A stretch of DNA of 10,181 bases from an uncultured Propionibacteriaceae bacterium. GTDB lineage: Bacteria; Actinomycetota; Actinomycetes; Propionibacteriales; Propionibacteriaceae. Positions 1 to 7,446 of the stretch are shown here, one piece after another. The stretch spans positions 1 through 10,181 of the forward strand of contig CAMQXE010000025.1 of the NCBI GenBank assembly GCA_947038745.1, read 5' to 3'. Both the position numbers and the translations under genes were made by a program. Position 1 is the first letter of the stretch, and the number at the start of each line of letters is the position of its first letter. A model generated the notes under the pieces. It was not told the origin of the DNA. It saw nothing but the letters and a program-made list of their open reading frames with translations, and made no database searches.

Positions 1-585
1 ATCACCCTTGGGCGCTGGTACTAGATCGACAATTTTGTCGAGTAGCTCTTGGACGCCCACACCAGTCTTGGCTGATACACGCATGACGTCGTCAGGCGAG
101 CCGCCGATGATATTGGCGATTTCTGCCGCATACTTTTCCGGCTGGGCGCTAGGCAAGTCAATCTTATTGAGCACCGGGATGATGGTCAGATCAGCTTCAA
201 GAGCAAGATAAAGATTCGCCAGCGTCTGGGCTTCAATCCCCTGCGCAGCATCGACGAGCAGGATTGCGCCTTCGCACGCCGCTAGCGAACGGCTTACCTC
301 ATAGGTGAAATCGACGTGTCCAGGGGTATCGATCATGTTCAAGACATAATCCGTGCCATCCATTTCCCATGGCATACGCACGGCCTGGGATTTGATAGTG
401 ATGCCACGTTCGCGCTCAATATCCATACGATCGAGGTACTGCGCACGCATCTGCCGAGCATCAACGACGCCCGTGAGCTGCAACATGCGGTCGGCCAAGG
501 TGGACTTGCCATGGTCGATATGGGCAATGATGCAGAAGTTCCGGATGATCTCCGGAGGTGTCTTGCCGGGTTCTAAGATGCTCAA
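1..585 (-). CDS. lepA: Elongation factor 4 (LepA), N-terminal part, cut by the window edge
   Basis: Translational GTPase that acts on ribosomes and is thought to back-translocate or remodel stalled or misassembled ones. The visible 195 codons cover most of the G domain. The P-loop AHIDHGKST follows the N-terminal stretch [19 protein letters not shown]; then come the switch I element ERERGITIK, the G3 motif DTPGH, the G4 motif NKID and the G5 motif SAK. All are intact. The frame stays open to base 1, so the C-terminal domains lie outside. The only plausible start is TTG at 585: an in-frame stop (TAA) lies 11 codons upstream with no other start codon between, and AAGGA sits 10 nt upstream of the TTG. 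It is divergent from rpsT, as in many actinobacteria. Identity is very secure; the TTG start is slightly less so. Confidence 0.96.
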   Translation of the reverse strand, partial: MSILEPGKTPPEIIRNFCIIAHIDHGKSTLADRMLQLTGVVDARQMRAQYLDRMDIERERGITIKSQAVRMPWEMDGTDYVLNMIDTPGHVDFTYEVSRSLAACEGAILLVDAAQGIEAQTLANLYLALEADLTIIPVLNKIDLPSAQPEKYAAEIANIIGGSPDDVMRVSAKTGVGVQELLDKIVDLVPAPKGD

Positions 586-666
586 CGCGCGCGGTTCCTT
601 ACTGTGGACGGTGCTTTACTATTCTTTCATGTAGACCGGCATAACGACGAACGCATCACTGCTCGA

Positions 667-696
667 TTGGCATGCATCCGGCTGCACTGGTAACAT
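667..696 (+). promoter_or_regulatory. Putative sigma-70-type promoter of rpsT
   Basis: A -35 box TTGGCA (667-672, five of six consensus bases) and a -10 box TAACAT (691-696) are separated by 18 nt, and TGG just before the -10 gives an extended -10 (TGN). Transcription would start near 703 and leave a leader of about 70 nt before the GTG of rpsT. It lies in the 186-nt spacer between divergent lepA and rpsT. I see no equally good promoter for lepA on the other strand. Confidence 0.55.
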
Positions 697-771
697 ATCT
701 ACTCGCGTCTTATTGAACTTGTTTCTTTAAGCGTAATCCCATTCACCGCACGAAAATCAGAGGCTTGCCCA

Positions 772-1038
772 GTGGCGAACATCAAGTCCCAGAAGAAGCG
801 CATCCGGACCAACGAGAAGTCCCGCATGCGGAACAAGGCTGTTAAGGCAGCCCTGCGTACCAACGTGCGTCGCTTCAATGATGCCATTGAGGCTGGCGAC
901 ATCGAGAAGGCGCAGGAGCTTGCGAAGGTTGCAACTCGTCAGCTTGATAAGGCTGTATCGAAGGGCGTCATTCACAAGAACCAGGCCGCCAACCGCAAGT
1001 CTGCGGTTGCGGTAAAGGCTGCTGCACTTTCTAAGTAA
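772..1038 (+). CDS. rpsT: Small ribosomal subunit protein S20 (bS20)
   Basis: Primary 16S rRNA-binding protein of the 30S subunit. The 88-residue product is of usual S20 length and very basic. It begins [18 protein letters not shown], the family hallmark, and consists of the expected long helices ending in a Lys/Ala-rich tail ([10 protein letters not shown]). The start is GTG at 772, preceded by AGAGG at 759-763 with 8-nt spacing. Non-ATG starts are known for S20 genes (E. coli rpsT uses UUG, which is linked to autoregulation), so the GTG plus the roughly 70-nt leader may serve a similar purpose here; that is inference. The gene is monocistronic by layout: its own promoter lies upstream and a strong hairpin follows. 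It is the only plus-strand gene in the window. Confidence 0.98.
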   Translation: MANIKSQKKRIRTNEKSRMRNKAVKAALRTNVRRFNDAIEAGDIEKAQELAKVATRQLDKAVSKGVIHKNQAANRKSAVAVKAAALSK

Positions 1039-1060
1039 GTAGCAACCTTTAGTTAGCTTT

Positions 1061-1096
1061 AACGCAGCGTCCCGATACTCATCGGGACGCTGCGTT
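1061..1096. terminator. Perfect 16-bp hairpin between convergent rpsT and holA
   Basis: The arms AACGCAGCGTCCCGAT (1061-1076) and ATCGGGACGCTGCGTT (1081-1096) are exact reverse complements around a 4-nt loop ACTC. It starts 22 nt after the rpsT stop and lies 64 nt beyond the holA stop on the other strand, so it can serve both. Neither strand has a proper U-tract after the stem (GCGCUUAUUU on plus; GCUAAC-like after AAA on minus), which is common for actinobacterial terminators. Confidence 0.8.
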
Positions 1097-1160
1097 GCGC
1101 TTATTTGCAAGGATTTTGCTGATACTTACCCTGATGTTGGCTTCCCTCCCCCTGCTCTGC

Positions 1161-2225
1161 TTAGGCAGTAGCGCGGGGAGATGTCAGCGCAAGTGCGAGA
1201 CGTTCTAGAGTAAAAGCTGCTGATCCTGCTTGTCCCTTGATGTCACCATCAGCAATAGCGACGAGTTGTAATGCCTGTGCGACTCTGGCATCACTCCACA
1301 GTCGTGATTGGTTAGCGAGATCTTTGACTTTGAAGGGGGCGACTCCACAAAGAGCAGCCATTTCACCTTGAGTCATGCGGGTTCGTGAGTTCGCGTTGTA
1401 TTTGCCCAAGGCACGTAATTGGTTGGCAAGCGCGCTAGTGATGAGTACGCCAGGTACCCCCGTCTCTAGGGCCCAGCGTAGTTTCTCAATTGCTGCACGG
1501 GTGTTACCAGCCATGATGTCGTCTACGACGTTAAAGCTCGTTACTTCGGCGCGTCCTGAGAAGTAACGACGTACCAGGTCTTCGGTCAGTGGCCCATCGC
1601 CAGCATCGCTGATAAGTTGCTCGACAGCTGCAGCTAAGGCTCGCGGATCTGGGCCTACACCTTGAACTAGAGCTTCTGCAGCAGCACGATCAAGACGAAT
1701 CCCAGCCCGGCGCCCTTCTGCCACAACAAACTGTGCACATTCCCAGGCCTTGATCGCTGGACAGTCAATGACGTTAATCTTGGCTTTTTTCAGCTTATCG
1801 ACGAGCCCCTTACCTTTGACTCCGCCAGGATGAGCAATACCAAGAGCCACTTCACTAGGACGAATGCTGGCCAGTTCTACAAGATGAGGCACCAGTTCTG
1901 CTGGAGTATCTTGAGCATCACGGATAAGCACAATGCTGTACCTAGAAAATAACGAGCCGCTAGTGAACTCCGTTAGCTGACCACGATCTAGGCTTGAAGC
2001 CTGCACTTCATGTACCTGCGCATCTGGATGCTCAGCCAAGCCACAGCGCTTGATCGCACTCAATTCACGATCAACTAGTAAGGATTCTGGGCCATAGACC
2101 AATTCGGCCTTACCAAAGACACTGCGTTGTTGTTCACTCACGCTTCCATCATGCCAGGAAGCACCGACAAACGGGCGATCCCTAGCTTGCCCGCTACCGA
2201 GTTTTCTTGCTTTCGTGAAAGTCAT
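1161..2225 (-). CDS. holA: DNA polymerase III, delta subunit (clamp loader)
   Basis: Subunit of the clamp loader that opens the beta sliding clamp during replication. The 354-residue product has the family layout: an N-terminal AAA+-like domain with LVYGPESLLVDRE (residues 42-54) in place of an ATP-binding P-loop, a SLFS...IVLIRDAQ strand (about 91-105), and a C-terminal helical collar with the actinobacterial-type segment VAPFKVKDLANQSRLW (295-310) followed by ALQLVAIADGDIKG. The ATG at 2225 overlaps the TGA of the sortase gene by 4 nt (ATGA), which supports this start through translational coupling. It leaves an unusual tail of about 40 residues before the first conserved strand, so a GTG at 2141 (protein starting VSEQQRS) is an alternative. 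It is the last gene of the comEA-to-holA operon; rpsT converges on it. Confidence 0.93.
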   Translation of the reverse strand: MTFTKARKLGSGQARDRPFVGASWHDGSVSEQQRSVFGKAELVYGPESLLVDRELSAIKRCGLAEHPDAQVHEVQASSLDRGQLTEFTSGSLFSRYSIVLIRDAQDTPAELVPHLVELASIRPSEVALGIAHPGGVKGKGLVDKLKKAKINVIDCPAIKAWECAQFVVAEGRRAGIRLDRAAAEALVQGVGPDPRALAAAVEQLISDAGDGPLTEDLVRRYFSGRAEVTSFNVVDDIMAGNTRAAIEKLRWALETGVPGVLITSALANQLRALGKYNANSRTRMTQGEMAALCGVAPFKVKDLANQSRLWSDARVAQALQLVAIADGDIKGQAGSAAFTLERLALALTSPRATA

Positions 2226-2890
2226 ACCGGTTCTGCGAACACCACAAGGTTATCTAACGGCTCTCCCGTGATCTGCGCATGTCCGGGGTGATCCAAGGTT
2301 CCGACGCTGCCGCTACATGTAATCAAAGCCAGGCGACGTGGACCACTACCATCAAAGATCGATGCCGGTAATTTCCCTTTTGGATAAGTCTGCACCAATG
2401 TCGTACGCCATAGTTCAACGCCTTGACCGCTGTGGATCTCGATCAGCATTCCCTGTCTGACTTGATGTAGCTGAGAGAACGCTCCCGGTCGGGATCCTAC
2501 ATAGAGATGGGCAGCAATAATCGTTGTTCCTTGGCTAGGTAAGAGTGCCGCTCCAGCTTCTGGAAGCACCAGCTCTTCTTCATCAATCCGTGACGGAGTC
2601 AGGACTGTATCGATCCCTGCTACCCCAACCCGAATCCGGGTTGGGGTAGCTTGCGGCGTCGGAGTAGCACTCACCGTTGCCGTAGCCGGATTTTTTGGGC
2701 TAGGGGTGATCTTCGCTGTCGCAGATGATACTGAAGGCATAGCTCCAATCTGTGCTGATCCCGGATCAGTCGCTGAAGCTAATGACAGAAATGGTGCTGC
2801 GACGATAGCTAAACTCAGAAGAACTAGACACAGACCAAAAACAAAGAACCAGTTAGGTCTACGTTTTATGGCGCGCCGTGGACTATTCAT
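2222..2890 (-). CDS. Membrane-anchored sortase, class F/E-like, with atypical active site
   Basis: Sortases cut secreted proteins at a sorting motif and transfer them to cell-wall precursors or pilins. This 222-residue protein has a basic N-terminus, one membrane segment (about 13-40), a Ser/Thr/Pro/Ala-rich stalk (about 41-84) and a catalytic domain from TRIRV (84-88) on. The His motif is IIAAHLY (His128) followed by PGAFSQLHQV; the Cys motif is LALITCSG (Cys192); the end is DNLVVFA, as in class F proteins. There is no Arg after Cys192: where relatives have an Arg near xDNVVV, this protein has PLDN. The stretch before the His is also shortened. I chose ATG at 2890 because it overlaps the TGA of the surface-protein gene by 4 nt; an ATG at 2950 would add 20 residues that merely overlap that gene. 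It ends in a 4-nt overlap with holA. The sortase fold is well supported, the subclass and activity less so. Confidence 0.82.
   Translation of the reverse strand: MNSPRRAIKRRPNWFFVFGLCLVLLSLAIVAAPFLSLASATDPGSAQIGAMPSVSSATAKITPSPKNPATATVSATPTPQATPTRIRVGVAGIDTVLTPSRIDEEELVLPEAGAALLPSQGTTIIAAHLYVGSRPGAFSQLHQVRQGMLIEIHSGQGVELWRTTLVQTYPKGKLPASIFDGSGPRRLALITCSGSVGTLDHPGHAQITGEPLDNLVVFAEPV
2619..2650 (-). repeat. Perfect 14-bp inverted repeat inside the sortase gene
   Basis: The arms GCTACCCCAACCCG (2619-2632) and CGGGTTGGGGTAGC (2637-2650) are exact reverse complements around a 4-nt loop, giving a GC-rich hairpin in the mRNA. It encodes ATPTR-I-RVGVA, the junction between the stalk and the catalytic domain. 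No U-tract follows on either strand, so it is not a clear terminator. It could slow ribosomes or reduce transcription reaching holA; both are speculative. Confidence 0.7.
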
Positions 2891-4323
2891 CGGTGGCGAC
2901 GGATCAGAACAACCAACACGCTGCCAGAAAGTACTAATGCCCCTAGCCAAAGTGCTGCTTGAAACGGACTGCTACCCTCCCCAGCACGAATTAGAGGTTG
3001 TGCAGCAGTAACTACCTCTGGTTGCTTAGCAGACGTTTTTAGTTCAGGTGCTGGAGCTGGTGCAGTTTTCGGGATGTGGCTTTGGACCGGAGTAACTTGA
3101 GGCGTAGTTTTCACTGCAATTAATGTGGTCTCGGCAACCTCACCACACGGCGTTGTCACGGCCTGGGCCGTATCAGTTTGAGGCATAACTTCCTGCCAGA
3201 CGTAGTACCCCGGTTTCGTAACCACGATCGGTTCTGTGGTCCACGTACCATCACCGGTAATCGTCAGCGCGACGCTACCTGCTTGCGGGTCACCTTTCTG
3301 GCATTGGTTGATCGTTGGCTGCTGTGAATACGGCCCCCAAAGAATTGCTTGCCCAGTTACGTTGTATCCATGTGCTTGGCTAACTGCAACGGTATCTGTC
3401 AGCGCAGCTCCCGGTTGCGCTTCTGCTGTTGAAGCAGTCGTGATCAGAGTTGGTTTAATCTTGGCAACCTCATATTCCAATGCAGCGTTGAGCTGTGCTG
3501 GTGCGGAGTCGCTCACCATCCGCTGACCCCGTGAATCTGAATGATTCTGATCGTATCGAGCAGGGATTCGAAGCGTAGGTACGCTTGCAGCAACCGTGAC
3601 CGCTGCAGATATGTGATGTTTCCCAACACCTGCGGGAACTGTGATGAGGCCCTCGTTGATCTTCGCTGACAAACCATCGACCTTAACGCTGATCTCAAAT
3701 GGGGCTTTCTCTCCCGACACTGCCCGGAGTTGAACACTGGCTGATCCTGGTTCAGTAGCAGTGGGCTGCTTTTTCCAGCTCAGGTCAAGAGTGTATGGGC
3801 CAGCGAATCTGGTTGCCTCTACGTTGAGAGAATCAGAAATTGCACGCGCCTGCGGATATTTCTGGAGCAATTCAGCAAAACGCTGTTCCTCAGCAGCCAT
3901 CTGAGCGCTGTCAAAGACTGAGCGAAGCCGAACTAACCGATCAGTAACCGCTGCCCACATCGTATCGTCACGGCGATCTCGGGCTATGTGCAAGATATAG
4001 GCGATCTCGCCCCACTCTTTAGAACTTATCTCAGGCCCAGTATTGGCAACTCGGCCGAGACTATGTTTCAGTCCGGTCTGCTTATGCTGCCCACTTGGAG
4101 CTATCTCAACCCATCCACTCACCGGCTCAGAGGGGCCGCCATTTGGGTCAATGCAATAGCCATAGTTACCACCGATACGGTAATTTCCCATGTAATCCGA
4201 TGGCAGCCAGATGCCGGTTCTGGTGCCATCCCCGGGACTAGCCTTAGCAGAAGTAGTAGCTCCACACGATAGCCCAATCAATATCAGCGTCAGTATGGCA
4301 ACCCAGCGACGATGTCTACTCAT
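2887..4323 (-). CDS. Secreted surface protein with C-terminal membrane anchor, likely sortase-associated
   Basis: 478 residues. A Sec signal peptide (RHRRW, then a hydrophobic core at about 8-19, likely cut after the AKA at 26-28) leads to an extracellular region. Its N-terminal part has GYCIDP (55-60) and a helical segment AYILHIARDRRDDTMWAAV (108-126), which resembles actinobacterial thioester-type surface domains but lacks their TQxA motif. An Ig-like domain at about 300-405 contains ILWGPYSQQP, a conserved-looking Cys pair (341, 393), GYYVWQE and TTPCGEVAETT, as seen repeatedly in long actinobacterial adhesins. A Pro/Thr/Ala-rich stretch (407-445) precedes a hydrophobic segment (455-474) and the tail RRHR. 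This is sorting-signal architecture, but no LPXTG-like motif adjoins the anchor. The gene starts in a 4-nt overlap with comEC, with AAAGGA 5 nt upstream of the ATG, and overlaps the sortase gene by 4 nt. Specific function unknown. Confidence 0.8.
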   Translation of the reverse strand: MSRHRRWVAILTLILIGLSCGATTSAKASPGDGTRTGIWLPSDYMGNYRIGGNYGYCIDPNGGPSEPVSGWVEIAPSGQHKQTGLKHSLGRVANTGPEISSKEWGEIAYILHIARDRRDDTMWAAVTDRLVRLRSVFDSAQMAAEEQRFAELLQKYPQARAISDSLNVEATRFAGPYTLDLSWKKQPTATEPGSASVQLRAVSGEKAPFEISVKVDGLSAKINEGLITVPAGVGKHHISAAVTVAASVPTLRIPARYDQNHSDSRGQRMVSDSAPAQLNAALEYEVAKIKPTLITTASTAEAQPGAALTDTVAVSQAHGYNVTGQAILWGPYSQQPTINQCQKGDPQAGSVALTITGDGTWTTEPIVVTKPGYYVWQEVMPQTDTAQAVTTPCGEVAETTLIAVKTTPQVTPVQSHIPKTAPAPAPELKTSAKQPEVVTAAQPLIRAGEGSSPFQAALWLGALVLSGSVLVVLIRRHR

Positions 4324-6626
4324 GGTGTTCCTTTCTTTGATGTTTTGGTTGTACTGAAATGGAGTTCGCCATGCTCGCGAACTACAGCGATTGAGCCGGA
4401 ATAATCAGTACGCGCTACTGCCATTCCGGCATCGTGAACGGCTCGCAACGTAGCTGCTGCAGGATGCCCGTAGTCGTTGTCTTTTCCAACGCTGATGATG
4501 GCTAGTTGAGCATGGGTTCCTTGATAGAACTCAGGGAGCATGTGCCCTGAACCGTGATGGGCAACCAGTACCACATCGGTGGAATGCAGCAATGGAAGAG
4601 CTTCCTGCTGCGCAGCCTGCTCAATGTCTCCTGTGATGAGTGTGCTAACCGAAGCAGATGTCCACTGCACGACGAGACTGCCGTCATTTTCAACAGCAGA
4701 CTCTCCAGTACCAAGATCTGCTGACTGCTGCACAGCTTGTTGGAATACTGAGACCACTTCCAAAACCCCAGTTCCGAGCCGAAGCTCTAGGCCTCGATAA
4801 CCCAGCACCACTTCCGCGCCTTTGCACTGTTTAATAAGACGGTCGCGCTGGTTAGAAGCTGTCGGAGAGAAAATCACTAGTTGAGGATGAAATCGCGACA
4901 CTACTGCTTCAAGCCCGCCGGTATGATCTGCATGATCATGGCTTAGGACAACTACCGGAACAGCAGTGATGCTGAGTTGGCTAAGGCATGCCAGCACTGA
5001 ACGAGGTTCTGGGCCTACGTCAAAAACAACAGCCTCATGTTTAGCTATTCGACCTACTGCAGCGCTTCCTTGACCAACATCGCAGACGACTATGGACCAG
5101 TTTTCTGGTGGAAAACCTGGCTGATAGGGGCTATGGATAAGTGCAAGAACAAGTCCGCCGATGAGTACTAAGCACGCCCACCGGCGGCATAAAATCTGGG
5201 GAGCGAGCACAAGCCAAAGAAGAATTATTCCCACTAACACCAGCCAGGGCAATACCCCCGCTGGCCATGAGAACCGAGCACCAGGAAGATGCGAGCAGCA
5301 CCTGGCGATCCAGGCAATTGCGTTACAGCACCAGCCTGCTGGAACCGCCGCAACGCGTCCAACGAATACCCCGCCCAGAGATAGCCCAGTAGCCAAGAAT
5401 CCCATGATCGTTGCTGGTGCGATAAAAGGAGCAACAAGTACATTTGCGACGACTCCGACGATACTCAGCTGTCCGCTAAGTAAAACCACAACTGGTTCTG
5501 TTGCGCACTGTGCCGCCAGCGGAATCGCGATCACTTCTGCAAGCCAACGAGGCAACCAGGCTGCTAAACACTTAGCCCAGGGGCCGGCCAAGAGCACTAA
5601 TCCAGCTGTTGCTGTGACTGATAAAGCAAAACCCCAGCTCAATGAAAGCCACGGATCAATCGTCAGTAGAACCAAAACTGCTACGCATAAGTGGCGTATG
5701 GCTCTACCACCTGTTGCGCCAGACCCCACAGAAGTAAGAGCTACGATCCCCATCGCGCTGGCCCGTATAACCGATGGCTCTGTACCGCAGAGCGCTACAA
5801 AAGTTCCTGCCACAAGACAGCCCAGGATTAATCGCCCATAGCCTCTCACCCCGAACCACCCAGAAATAAGAAGTACGAACCCCAGTAAAATTGACAGATT
5901 TGCTCCGCTCACGGCAAGCACATGCAACAGTGCCGCATCACGAAATTCTTGTGCGAGAGTTTCTGGTATTGCCGACGTCTGGCCAATGACTACTCCTGGC
6001 AGTAAAACAGCAGCAGGCATCGGCAATGTAGCTGATGTTTTATTCAACCCAAGACGTACTCTATGCAGGAACCGCGCAGCAACACCAGGATTGTCAATAA
6101 GGATGTAGCTGCCCGTAGCACGAAGTGCTATGCCAGGCTCAGAGCTACCTTGCGATAACGAAAGAATCCCCTGCGCTCGGATATGGGATCCCGGGCTAAG
6201 CTCAAGCCAATCTTGTCCTGAGCTAGCAGTAATTGTGAGGTGCTGTTTACTCTCCCATGATGAACCACGAACCGTGAAATGATCAGCCCGAAGAGTCACA
6301 ACCGTAGTACTGGAAAAATGACCAGAATGCTTAACCGGCTCGGTTTCGATAGTCCCATCAACGCTGATGAATGCTCGCTCACGAGCCGCATGAGTAAGTT
6401 CATCTTGGCTCCAGGCATGTAGTTGCAAACTAGCAATTACAGCTACCCCGAGCGCAACTATCACCCCAGCTAGGTAGCTACGTGAGTATCGGAGCTTAGC
6501 TATAGCCAGTGTTGCTACGAGGCCTACCCCGCATAAGACCAGTTGCCGCGATGACACGGTAAGAACCAGCAAAGCAGAAATCCAAGCCCCTAATGCTGCT
6601 GGAACGAGACGGACATCATGTTTCAT
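4320..6626 (-). CDS. comEC: ComEC/Rec2 competence DNA channel protein
   Basis: Polytopic membrane protein that forms the channel for uptake of single-stranded DNA during natural transformation. The 768 residues show all three family parts: an N-terminal membrane and OB-like region (1-175), the central Competence domain with many membrane helices (about 200-500) including HVLAVSGANLS (235-245), and a C-terminal metallo-beta-lactamase-like domain. In the last one I see DVGQGSAAV (516-524), the metal motif SHDHADHTGG (562-571), ENDGSLVV (646-653), TGDIE, AHHGS (689-693) and DYGHP (718-722), all intact, so a nuclease-type active site appears preserved. The start was set at ATG 6626, 1 nt after the comEA stop (TGA-G-ATG); an upstream ATG at 6680 would overlap comEA by 53 nt. 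It ends in an ATGA overlap with the surface-protein gene. Full length, no frameshift; transformation ability itself is not proven. Confidence 0.95.
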   Translation of the reverse strand: MKHDVRLVPAALGAWISALLVLTVSSRQLVLCGVGLVATLAIAKLRYSRSYLAGVIVALGVAVIASLQLHAWSQDELTHAARERAFISVDGTIETEPVKHSGHFSSTTVVTLRADHFTVRGSSWESKQHLTITASSGQDWLELSPGSHIRAQGILSLSQGSSEPGIALRATGSYILIDNPGVAARFLHRVRLGLNKTSATLPMPAAVLLPGVVIGQTSAIPETLAQEFRDAALLHVLAVSGANLSILLGFVLLISGWFGVRGYGRLILGCLVAGTFVALCGTEPSVIRASAMGIVALTSVGSGATGGRAIRHLCVAVLVLLTIDPWLSLSWGFALSVTATAGLVLLAGPWAKCLAAWLPRWLAEVIAIPLAAQCATEPVVVLLSGQLSIVGVVANVLVAPFIAPATIMGFLATGLSLGGVFVGRVAAVPAGWCCNAIAWIARCCSHLPGARFSWPAGVLPWLVLVGIILLWLVLAPQILCRRWACLVLIGGLVLALIHSPYQPGFPPENWSIVVCDVGQGSAAVGRIAKHEAVVFDVGPEPRSVLACLSQLSITAVPVVVLSHDHADHTGGLEAVVSRFHPQLVIFSPTASNQRDRLIKQCKGAEVVLGYRGLELRLGTGVLEVVSVFQQAVQQSADLGTGESAVENDGSLVVQWTSASVSTLITGDIEQAAQQEALPLLHSTDVVLVAHHGSGHMLPEFYQGTHAQLAIISVGKDNDYGHPAAATLRAVHDAGMAVARTDYSGSIAVVREHGELHFSTTKTSKKGTP

Positions 6627-6627
6627 C

Positions 6628-7368
6628 TCAAATACAGACCTTGCTCTGCAATTGGGCGAAGGTCTTTGCCCCGATCCCATCTATCTCTTGCAACTGTTCA
6701 ATACGAGAAAAATCGCCATGAGCCTCACGCCACGCAATGATGTGTGAAGCCGTCACTGGGCCGACCCCTGGTAATGCATCTAGCTGTGTAGCTGTTGCAG
6801 TATTGAGATTGATAAGGGTTTCCCCAACGTTGCTTTGCTCTCCAGCTTCCGCTGCGCTGGCTTGGTTATGTGTTACAGGATTTGCTGCTGTAGAACTCGC
6901 CTGCGACGGAACTAAGATCTGAGCCCCATCTCGCACTGGAGCTGCCAAGTTGATGCGAGATAAATCGGCCCCAGATACGGGGCCGCCTGCCTTACCTAGA
7001 GCTTCTTGAACCCTGCTACCCGGTGTCACAGTCACTACTGCTGGAGCTGCAACTGCCCCAACAACATGAACAACCAGTTGGGATGGGGAAATCGAAGCTG
7101 CTCGTGCAGAGATACTTGGCGCCGGCTGCGCTGACGAAACTGGGGTACTTCTAGCTGAGAGTACCCACCAGGCCGTCAAGCCAAGCGCCAATGCAGTTAC
7201 CGTGATTATTGCCGTCAAATGGCTAACTGCAAAGACCCAAAGATTGGATTTCAGCGAGTTTTCTGGCGCTACCTCCACCACGCTGTTAGCAGCTGGTTTA
7301 TCTGATTCAGAGCTATTCCAGAGCGCATGTAGTCGCTCTCGGACTTGAACCGCCAGCTGAGTTTCCAT
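6628..7368 (-). CDS. comEA: ComEA, competence DNA-binding protein
   Basis: Membrane-anchored DNA receptor that binds double-stranded DNA outside the cell and passes it to ComEC. The 246-residue protein has a short cytoplasmic N-terminus (METQLAVQVRERLHALW), one membrane segment (about 43-70), an Ala/Ser/Pro linker, an SLBB domain (97-155, with VVHVVGAVAAPAVVTVTPG and INLAAPVRDGAQILVPS), a low-complexity spacer, and a C-terminal helix-hairpin-helix pair (186-244) with INLNTATATQLDALPGVG and DGIGAKTF, the DNA-binding part. I prefer ATG 7368. An in-frame ATG at 7464 would add 32 residues, but it sits 2 nt from the leuS terminator stem and would turn the two DnaA boxes into coding sequence. Neither start has a clear Shine-Dalgarno sequence. 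First gene of the five-gene operon; 1 nt separates it from comEC. Confidence 0.92.
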   Translation of the reverse strand: METQLAVQVRERLHALWNSSESDKPAANSVVEVAPENSLKSNLWVFAVSHLTAIITVTALALGLTAWWVLSARSTPVSSAQPAPSISARAASISPSQLVVHVVGAVAAPAVVTVTPGSRVQEALGKAGGPVSGADLSRINLAAPVRDGAQILVPSQASSTAANPVTHNQASAAEAGEQSNVGETLINLNTATATQLDALPGVGPVTASHIIAWREAHGDFSRIEQLQEIDGIGAKTFAQLQSKVCI

Positions 7369-7419
7369 ACCAGAGCTATGCGTTGCTGGCCCACTTTTTG
7401 TGCGCCCAAACCACTTAGC

Positions 7420-7428
7420 TGTGGATAA
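7420..7428 (-). promoter_or_regulatory. DnaA box 1 upstream of comEA
   Basis: The minus strand reads TTATCCACA, an exact match to the strongest classical DnaA-binding 9-mer (consensus TTATNCACA). It ends 51 nt before the preferred comEA ATG and lies between the leuS hairpin and comEA. It forms a pair with the box at 7447-7455. Binding is inferred from the motif only. Confidence 0.6.
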
Positions 7429-7446
7429 CTCAGCTGGATCGCATCC

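Noticed and set aside
757..1110. 117-codon minus-strand open frame covering rpsT
   Set aside because: It is antisense to the unmistakable S20 gene and would run through the terminator hairpin; no independent support.
2891..2950. Longer sortase start at ATG 2950
   Set aside because: It would overlap the surface-protein gene by 64 nt and add residues that are only its shadow; ATG 2890 gives the same ATGA overlap seen at the neighbouring junctions.
4260..4280. Lipobox in the surface protein (GLSC, Cys20)
   Set aside because: The -3 position is Gly and -2 Leu, which does not fit a lipobox; an AKA signal peptidase I site follows, and the C-terminus already provides an anchor.
5161..5841. 226-codon plus-strand open frame opposite comEC
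   Set aside because: It is fully antisense to the conserved ComEC membrane domain, has low-complexity Thr/Ala/Pro content typical of a shadow frame, and no domain or ribosome-binding site supports it.
6627..6680. Longer comEC start at ATG 6680
   Set aside because: It overlaps the conserved helix-hairpin-helix end of comEA; ATG 6626 follows the comEA stop by 1 nt and begins a sensible membrane protein.
6966..6985. 7-bp GC hairpin (CGGCCCC / GGGGCCG) inside comEA
   Set aside because: Short stem with a 6-nt loop in coding sequence; easily expected by chance.
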